DNA of 64,000 nucleotides from Parietaria judaica. Taxonomy: Eukaryota > Streptophyta > Magnoliopsida > Rosales > Urticaceae. Below the pieces are notes generated by a model. The model ran no database searches, was not told the origin of the DNA, and was given only the letters and a program-made list of their open reading frames with translations. This document shows positions 57,756 to 64,000 of the stretch, one piece after another. The stretch covers positions 15,957,001 to 16,021,000 of the forward strand of contig OX940866.1 of NCBI GenBank assembly GCA_954871525.1, in the 5' to 3' direction. The first letter of the stretch is position 1. The number at the start of each line of letters is the position of its first letter. A program made the translations under genes and the position numbers.

Positions 57756-58589
57756 ATTCTTGTAAAAGTAGCGAACACGTTTTATACAACGCAAAACTAA
57801 AGTACTATAATTCTTGTCGCCACGTGATCAAAACGGGAAAAAGGTGGTAAAAAAAGAAAAAAATTATCAAATCATACGTCGCCGCATGAAACTTCATGAT
57901 ATGGAGAACAAAAAGTTTAATTACTTATGCTAAATTTTTTATATCATTAATTTTTTTTGCCACAAACAAAATTGAGAATACAAGTCACGATTTTTGTAAC
58001 ATATAAATATTTTTACCGCAAATATTCCATATACATACACACCACCACATTGTCCTTTTAGCTTATAACTCACACAAATTGTTACTTAACCAATAAGCAT
58101 AACCAGTGATGTTATAGAAATCTACTTAAAATTATGCTATAAAATAATTTTCTTTTGACTTCTATGTTACATAAAATCATAAATAATATTTTCACTTTTT
58201 TATTATAAAACTTTTAACTTCAAAATTTAAATTTAATTTTCGCAATTGTTGTAAATCATATGAAAAACAGAGTCATATACCCATCGATTATCGGTAAACC
58301 CGTGAAATTACCACCAGGCATTTACCTGTTTCCGGGCTCTAAATCCTTTCCGTTTCAAAAAAACAAAAAACATTTTTTTTTTTTGAATCATACTCATACT
58401 ACACCAGAATAGCAATGCTTCATTGATCACATTGGTGAAAAAGCAGAATCCAAGTTCATTTATACACAACAGAGAACACGCATCCTTCTCTCCTCTCAGC
58501 TTAATACTCCAAAGAGAAGTTGAGAATTAGGAAGCAAAGAAGTGGTTTCACACAAAAGAAACAGCACTCACAGAATGATGAGACCGTAT
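57756..58589. other. 3' flank of the neprosin gene
   Basis: AT-rich intergenic sequence and the 3' UTR of the minus-strand neprosin gene. No ORF or repeat supported. Confidence 0.5.
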
Positions 58590-61500
58590 TTACTCGCAAT
58601 CGGGATTTCTGCCGGGGCCGCCGTAGTAGAGGTAAGAGCCCCAGTTGTGGTTCTTGCCGGTCTTGACGTCGTAGCACTTGCTGCGCTGCGTGAAAGTTTG
58701 GAGCCCCTTTGGGTCCCTGAGGCTGTTGGAGCCGTCCACGATCTGAATGTTTCGGAAGTAAGACGCCTTGCCAAAGCCTTCGTCGGGAAAGTGACCGCTG
58801 CCCATCTGTGTGGAGCTGTGACGCCCTTCGGCTTCAGAGTCGACCACCTCGCCGCCCCATTCCACCACCGAGGCGCTCTCCGACAGGTATGGGAACAGAA
58901 AGCCCGGCCAGTAGCCTAGCACGACGTGGTTCCCGAACTGCATCCACCAATTTCCCTCGCTCGGGTCCTAAAAAAACACAAGAATAATAAAAAATCTTCT
59001 TTTACCAATATTATGGTCATATGATACCAAAAATAACTGAACTTTATAAAGCAACATAAAATTAATGTCTAATATATTTAGAGTTGAGGAATAACAGTGT
59101 GATTGCGATTTTAACTTGCTAGAAAATCCAGCTCTATTACATAAAAAAAGTTATAAACTTAAAATAATTCCGATCCGTAAATATAAGATTTTCTACTCCA
59201 AAAATTACACTCTTTTTTTTTTTTTGGGACTTTATGGTTCCAGAATAGCAAACTCTATAGTGTCAATAAGGCGTCGCTCCACTGGTTTTGCATTTGAAGT
59301 TACGACCAATCCCAGAACACCTATGCACGTGTTATTCCGTTTTTAAAATGTTCAAATAACTATAGTTCAATCCACTCTGATGATCCTTCTCAAAACTCCT
59401 GAGTTACTAGTGTAGTTTAATTATTATCATGTCACAAAAGCAAAGGTTTTGTCCGGCGATTTGACGACAAATCAAGAGTTATTTGTGCCGTTTCTCATGA
59501 TAATTTGCAAAGATTTCCGAATTTCGGAGCTTTAGCGAAGAAATTGACCTTCCAGACAAGAATGTTGATGTCATATTGAGAAGCCTTGTAGGAAGAGATA
59601 GGAAATATGCTTGCACCCATGGCTATTTCATTGCTAATCTGAATGAAGCCTGAGCAGAGCAGATTGTAGCATCCAGTGGCTTGATATGCATCACTCTGCA
59701 GGGGTATAATTGGAATATTCAATTTATTCATTTAAATGCTAGAAAAAATAAAATCTGTAAAATATATTCAAAGCAGTACAATGGTATAAGACGGTTACCG
59801 TCCAATACGTGAAGAGTCGGGTTTTGTTGTCGCCGTACAGATCTGGGCTGACCTGTACATTTCGATTAAATATGGTCAGAAACTCGTGGAAACTAATTTG
59901 TACGTCGAAATGTGTACAACGAATTTGAAGGTTTATTCAAAGTACGATGCACCGTAGACGTAAAGTTCAGAGGGAAAAATGCACCAAAAACAAAATTGAA
60001 ACGTCAAAGTGCACTTGTGACTAAATTGAGTGCATTATTTAAAAGGAAGAAAAGAGAAATTTTGTTTAAAATGAAATCATGCTAAATTATGTAAATGAGA
60101 TTCATATGGAAATAGAGAATGTACCTGCCAACCAGCTTCGATACTATTGAGATCTTCACCGAAATTGCCTGCCAAAATCCAGATCTGCGATAAGCTGAAC
60201 TCGTTGCGTTGTTCGATTTTGGGCTGCCAAACGTTTAACGTCGCTTTGGCTCCGTAATATTCGTCTCCGTCTACGTACGCTATTGCATGCTGGATATCCA
60301 AAATAACATTACTGATTGTACTTGTATGAATTTGTAATGTATTAATTATTGGTTTTAATTTATTGTAAACTTTTATTACTAATTATAAGTTTGCTATAAT
60401 CAAACTTTAAAGTAATCTTCAATTATGTCTTTGAGTTTGAACATCAATTTTTTTTTTCCTCATAATATATAAATTTACAAATTGCAGTAACTTTCTTCCT
60501 AATAAAATAAAATGTCGATTTTCGTCAAATTTTGAAGCACGTGTATTGATACTTAAAGACAACATTATAGTAGTAAAATAATACAATATAGTCATAATAC
60601 ATTGTAACATAACTTAAAATTAGTCAATTTTCTTTTTAAATTTCTGATAATTATAAAAAAAATTATTACCATTTGTTGGTTTTTAAAGAAATTATTAGTA
60701 AGAATAGTGAGCATGGACAACAAATTGCCAATGAGGATTACAAAACCTGATGGCCGCTTTGAGTAGAGAAGTCAGGATCCCGCGAGCTCGGCCGGATATC
60801 AGACTGGGCCCGCTTTTTGCCGTACGATTTGATGGACCTCGCTCGCATTAAGTCTTTTTTCTTCGTCCTTCTCACCGGAATCGTCCCCTTCGGACACCTT
60901 CCTCTAGTTTGCCAAAGCTGAGTGATCCTGTTTGGTTCTTTCGAAGAAGAAGAGACCTTGCTCTCGCTCTCCCCCGAAATCCACCCCGGCCGAGAACCCG
61001 GCTTCATCTGTCAATCAAACAACCACCCCAATGTCGTTCACTAGTAAATACTACTCCATATACGAAATTCAAACTTATTCGGGATATTTGCCGCAAATAT
61101 ATTAATAAATTATGGGGTTAGTAATAGCCTTAGTATCCAGCATTTGATTTTTGTGGGGACAAACTCATTTTTTTTTCACTGTCAAAGTTCTTAATCTTAC
61201 TTATTTTGATTCAAACCAAAACTATTGTCCACTTTTCAATTGATTTACAGAATCTTAGATGTGTCGTTCTCAAAATTTTATCTCTCTTGGAAGTAACATA
61301 TGTCTAAGACTTAACGGCACATCCAAAACTCTGTCAAATCAATAGAATTTGTGGACGGAATGTTGGAAGAAAGCAAAATAGTAAACATTTGGAACTTCGG
61401 CAATGAAAAAAAGAGTTTTTTATGTCACCACAAAATAAAAATATTGGATATGTATGTCGTTATTAGCCCTAAACTATGTAAGGTGGCGACATATTCCACT

Positions 61501-62484
61501 TTTTTTTTTTTTTCGCGAGATATATTCATATATTGTCACAAAATAGTTGTCACAATGTTGGTACATAAGATGTGACAAAATTAAGAATACATGTTGCTAA
61601 ACAAATGGTATGTGTGGTCATTTTCACTTATCTTACAAGCATTTTTGGCGCAAAATATCCATTTATTTATTTATTTTCTTTCAATATTTTAGTGTGGGGT
61701 TTGAATACTTAGATTATACAAATGCTTAATACTGAAATTAATAAGAAAGTAAGAAAGTGAACCTGAATGGTGTGGTTTTGCAACAAGACGTTGTCAAAAG
61801 CCCGTTGTTGAGAGATTCGCACGCAGTCTATCACATCTCCATCTGGGCTCTGTGCACATATTCATTAATTGAATTTACTTGCTTCACTAATTCAAGGCTC
61901 AAAAAACCGGTACAGATCGATGAAAAATCGATGGTTCCGGTGCAATTGTTTATAAACAATGATTTCTTACAAATGTTGAAAAAAGAAAAGCACTTATTAC
62001 TACAAAGGGGGGGAGAAAACTACAACAATTTACAATGTATTGATCGGCGAAAACGGTTCTTGCCGGTAGTGGCGGATTTTGGATATAAGTTTCTGGAGGC
62101 CAATTATTGGTTGGAGCAATTAATTATGCACAATTAAAAGTAAAAGTAAAATAAAAATAAAAAAAATTGATAAAATAAAAAAACTTTGAGTAAATTTTAA
62201 ATATTTTTCAAAAGTTGGGACCATGCTTCTTTGGGCTGGGCATAAATCCGCCCCTGTGAGGCGGGCGGAAACGGCAGTTACTAAAACGCAATTTGAGCAC
62301 AACACTAAAACAAAATAGAAAAAAGGAAAATTACTTTGATGGATTTAACGGCTGGTTTGTTGAGGTGCTTCAACTGTTTTTGAACATTTAGCCTGTTCTT
62401 GGAGACCCGGTGCCGTTTAGCTTCCGCGGAAGCCGCGAAGAGGACGAGCAAAACGCAGAGAGTCGCCGCCGCCATTGCAGCCAT
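58590..62484 (-). CDS. Neprosin-domain protein (putative glutamic peptidase family)
   Basis: Seven exons: 62,484-62,335, 61,849-61,763, 61,007-60,747, 60,289-60,125, 59,852-59,799, 59,695-59,549 and 58,967-58,590; 413 aa, all introns GT-AG in phase 0. Residues 1-22 are a signal peptide (CVLLVLFAASAEA), so the product is secreted. A neprosin activation-peptide region follows (SPDGDVIDCVRISQQRAFDN), then the neprosin domain: GWQVSPDLYGDNKTRLFTYW, GCYNLLCSGFIQ, WWMQFG, GYWPGFLFPYL, and the C-terminal CYDVKTGKNHNWGSYLYYGG. Neprosins of pitcher plants are proline-cleaving glutamic peptidases; most plant members are of unknown substrate. Start chosen because it gives the signal peptide; a second Met three codons on is possible. 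Intact. Confidence 0.9.
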
Positions 62485-64000
62485 TCTTCACTCTCACTGT
62501 TGTGCTGTGTGGTTGAAACAAATAATGATAATATCTGTGTTTGCCATGGAAAGAGCAAAGCATGTGGTGGTGGAGAGCTCTCCAAAGCCAGCAAGAATCC
62601 AAAAGTGTGTACAGAAGAGACGCCATGAGGGTACGATTGGAATTCAAAAAAAAAGAGAGACATTGTTGGTGTGGGGTTTTCTCTTTGCTGGATTGCATAC
62701 ATAATTCACGCTCGTGTTTTGTCGTTTACAACCAACAAACTTCCATTATTTGTCCCCATCATCTTCCTGCACTGCATATCTCTCTCTCTCTCTCTCATCT
62801 TTCAATCCTGATGATCATTTCTGTTTTCTGACCAAGTGGCTACTTCTCTTTCGTGTTCAAGAATGGATAAAAAAAAAATAGTGGTTTTTTATTTCCTTCC
62901 AAAAAAATAGGGCGTAGCTGAAACGCGGAAACTTGGGAGAAGGAGAGGAGAAAATCAAAATAAATTGAGGCGGGGTAAAGTTGAACTTGACTACATTTGA
63001 CACTGAAAAAAAACTAAATTGTCGATGCCGCTCCAGTTGAGTATAAATTGAGTAAATTTTTGTTATTAAGCTTCAACACAAAAATGAGTGATGCATATTT
63101 TGAGCCCACTAAAGTTAAATTTGGTTATATTTGCTAATGAAAAAAACAAAACAAAAAACTGATTGGTTTAATCAAGTGCAACTTGAGTAGATTTGTCGCT
63201 ATTAACCTCAGACAGACACAGTGAATACGAATGATGCATATTTTCAGCGGATATGGCTTATAGAGTTGTTGCAGAGAAAATGACCGTCAAAATGTTGGAG
63301 ATCACAAACGGCGTACAAACGTTGTGTCGAGCTCAAAGACACCGACAACTTCGGATACAAACGGAAACCTCAATCAAGTGATCTTTCGAAAACCAAGAAA
63401 CTAGATGAAGAAGACAAAACAAACATACCTGGAAATTCCGATACGTTGAGAGAATATAGTTGTGTAAACCCAATATTCTCACCTTAAAATCAGATCATAA
63501 GTTTGTTCTAAATGGAAATGACATTTGTAAACGTGATGAATTTATAATCAGCTTTAACTTTCCTTCTTACACTTGAGTATAGTTGGTGATGCAGTTTAGC
63601 TGAGCTTGTTCAACAGATGTTGGGTTAACAATGACCTTATTATTCAATATTAAAACTAAAAGCTCTTTTTTTATAGTGTCAAAGTTGTCAATATGCTTTT
63701 ATTTTGTTTCTCGTAAAAATTTTGTCAATCTTTTTGACATCTTTCAATTGAAAGTGCAAACTGAATTTTAGTGAAAAGCAAAATAATAAATATTAAAAAA
63801 AAAAAAAAAAAGATAGAGTAATACCACAGTACAAAATAAAAAAAATAAAAATAAATCAATAATAATATAGCTATTAACCCATAAATTTATTAAGCCTAAA
63901 TTTCTTTACTCAGTCGATTACGCAATTTTTCTTTATTATCATTATTATAGTTTTTAACCCAAAAACGGACTTAATCGGGAATTGAACCGGCCCGTCATTT
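62485..64000. other. Upstream region of the neprosin gene
   Basis: AT-rich with a CT run (about 62,779-62,800) and A-runs. Only short chance ORFs. The neprosin promoter should lie in the first few hundred bases. No gene recognised to the window end. Confidence 0.45.

Noticed and set aside
61757..62137. 126-codon plus-strand frame
   Set aside because: Antisense to neprosin exon 2 and intron sequence. No protein features.
1..64000. tRNA, rRNA or snoRNA genes
   Set aside because: Read for conserved box and stem patterns by eye and found none. The tRNA-like strings at 26,813 and 35,866 are primer-binding sites.

Overview
The window is nuclear DNA of a flowering plant, most likely a eudicot. The evidence is GT-AG spliced genes for a plastid-targeted lipoyl synthase, the elongation factor SPT4, a plant-type neprosin and a small plastid membrane protein, together with plant Ty1/copia, Ty3/gypsy, MULE-like and hAT-like elements. 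No species can be named from sequence alone.

Layout. 0.3-1.4 kb holds a two-exon gene (minus strand) for a small chloroplast membrane protein. About 2.6-45.7 kb is a nest of transposable elements. It starts with a degenerate Mutator-like (MULE) transposase (5.2-7.65 kb) and a repeat field (9.8-13.3 kb) built on a roughly 630-bp tandem unit with a phased hairpin. A complete non-autonomous LTR element of 8,263 bp follows (13,825-22,087; two 778-bp LTRs, target-site duplication aattt). It has no gag-pol; it carries an intron-less F-box gene resembling SKIP14 on the sense strand and a PF04195-like coiled-coil ORF set on the antisense strand. A complete but defective Ty1/copia element with about 2.6-2.7-kb LTRs is next (24,090-33,794; duplication tattt). 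After it come a broken F-box gene (34.26-35.12 kb), a Ty3/gypsy element (35.19-40.98 kb), an ORF resembling ULP1-type fragments (42.0-42.4 kb) and a truncated inverted copia LTR (42.5-45.0 kb).

Two direct copies of a sequence of about 665 bp (3,570-4,232 and 45,017-45,693) bracket the nest. A short motif, TAGCGGTA, recurs through the non-LTR background of the nest and also inside the gypsy LTRs.

45.7-64 kb is gene-bearing: lipoyl synthase (plus, six exons); a DNA element with long inverted repeats (48.7-54.56 kb) hosting a solo copia LTR (50,182-52,929, duplication aaaag) and a hAT-type MITE (53,073-53,881, duplication tctaatat); SPT4 (minus, five exons); a probable solo LTR (56,911-57,750); and a neprosin-domain gene (minus, seven exons). 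The four host genes look intact, act in unrelated processes and show no sign of joint regulation.

Exon boundaries were read by eye from GT-AG sites, reading phase and family conservation. Repeat edges without an exact target-site duplication are approximate.
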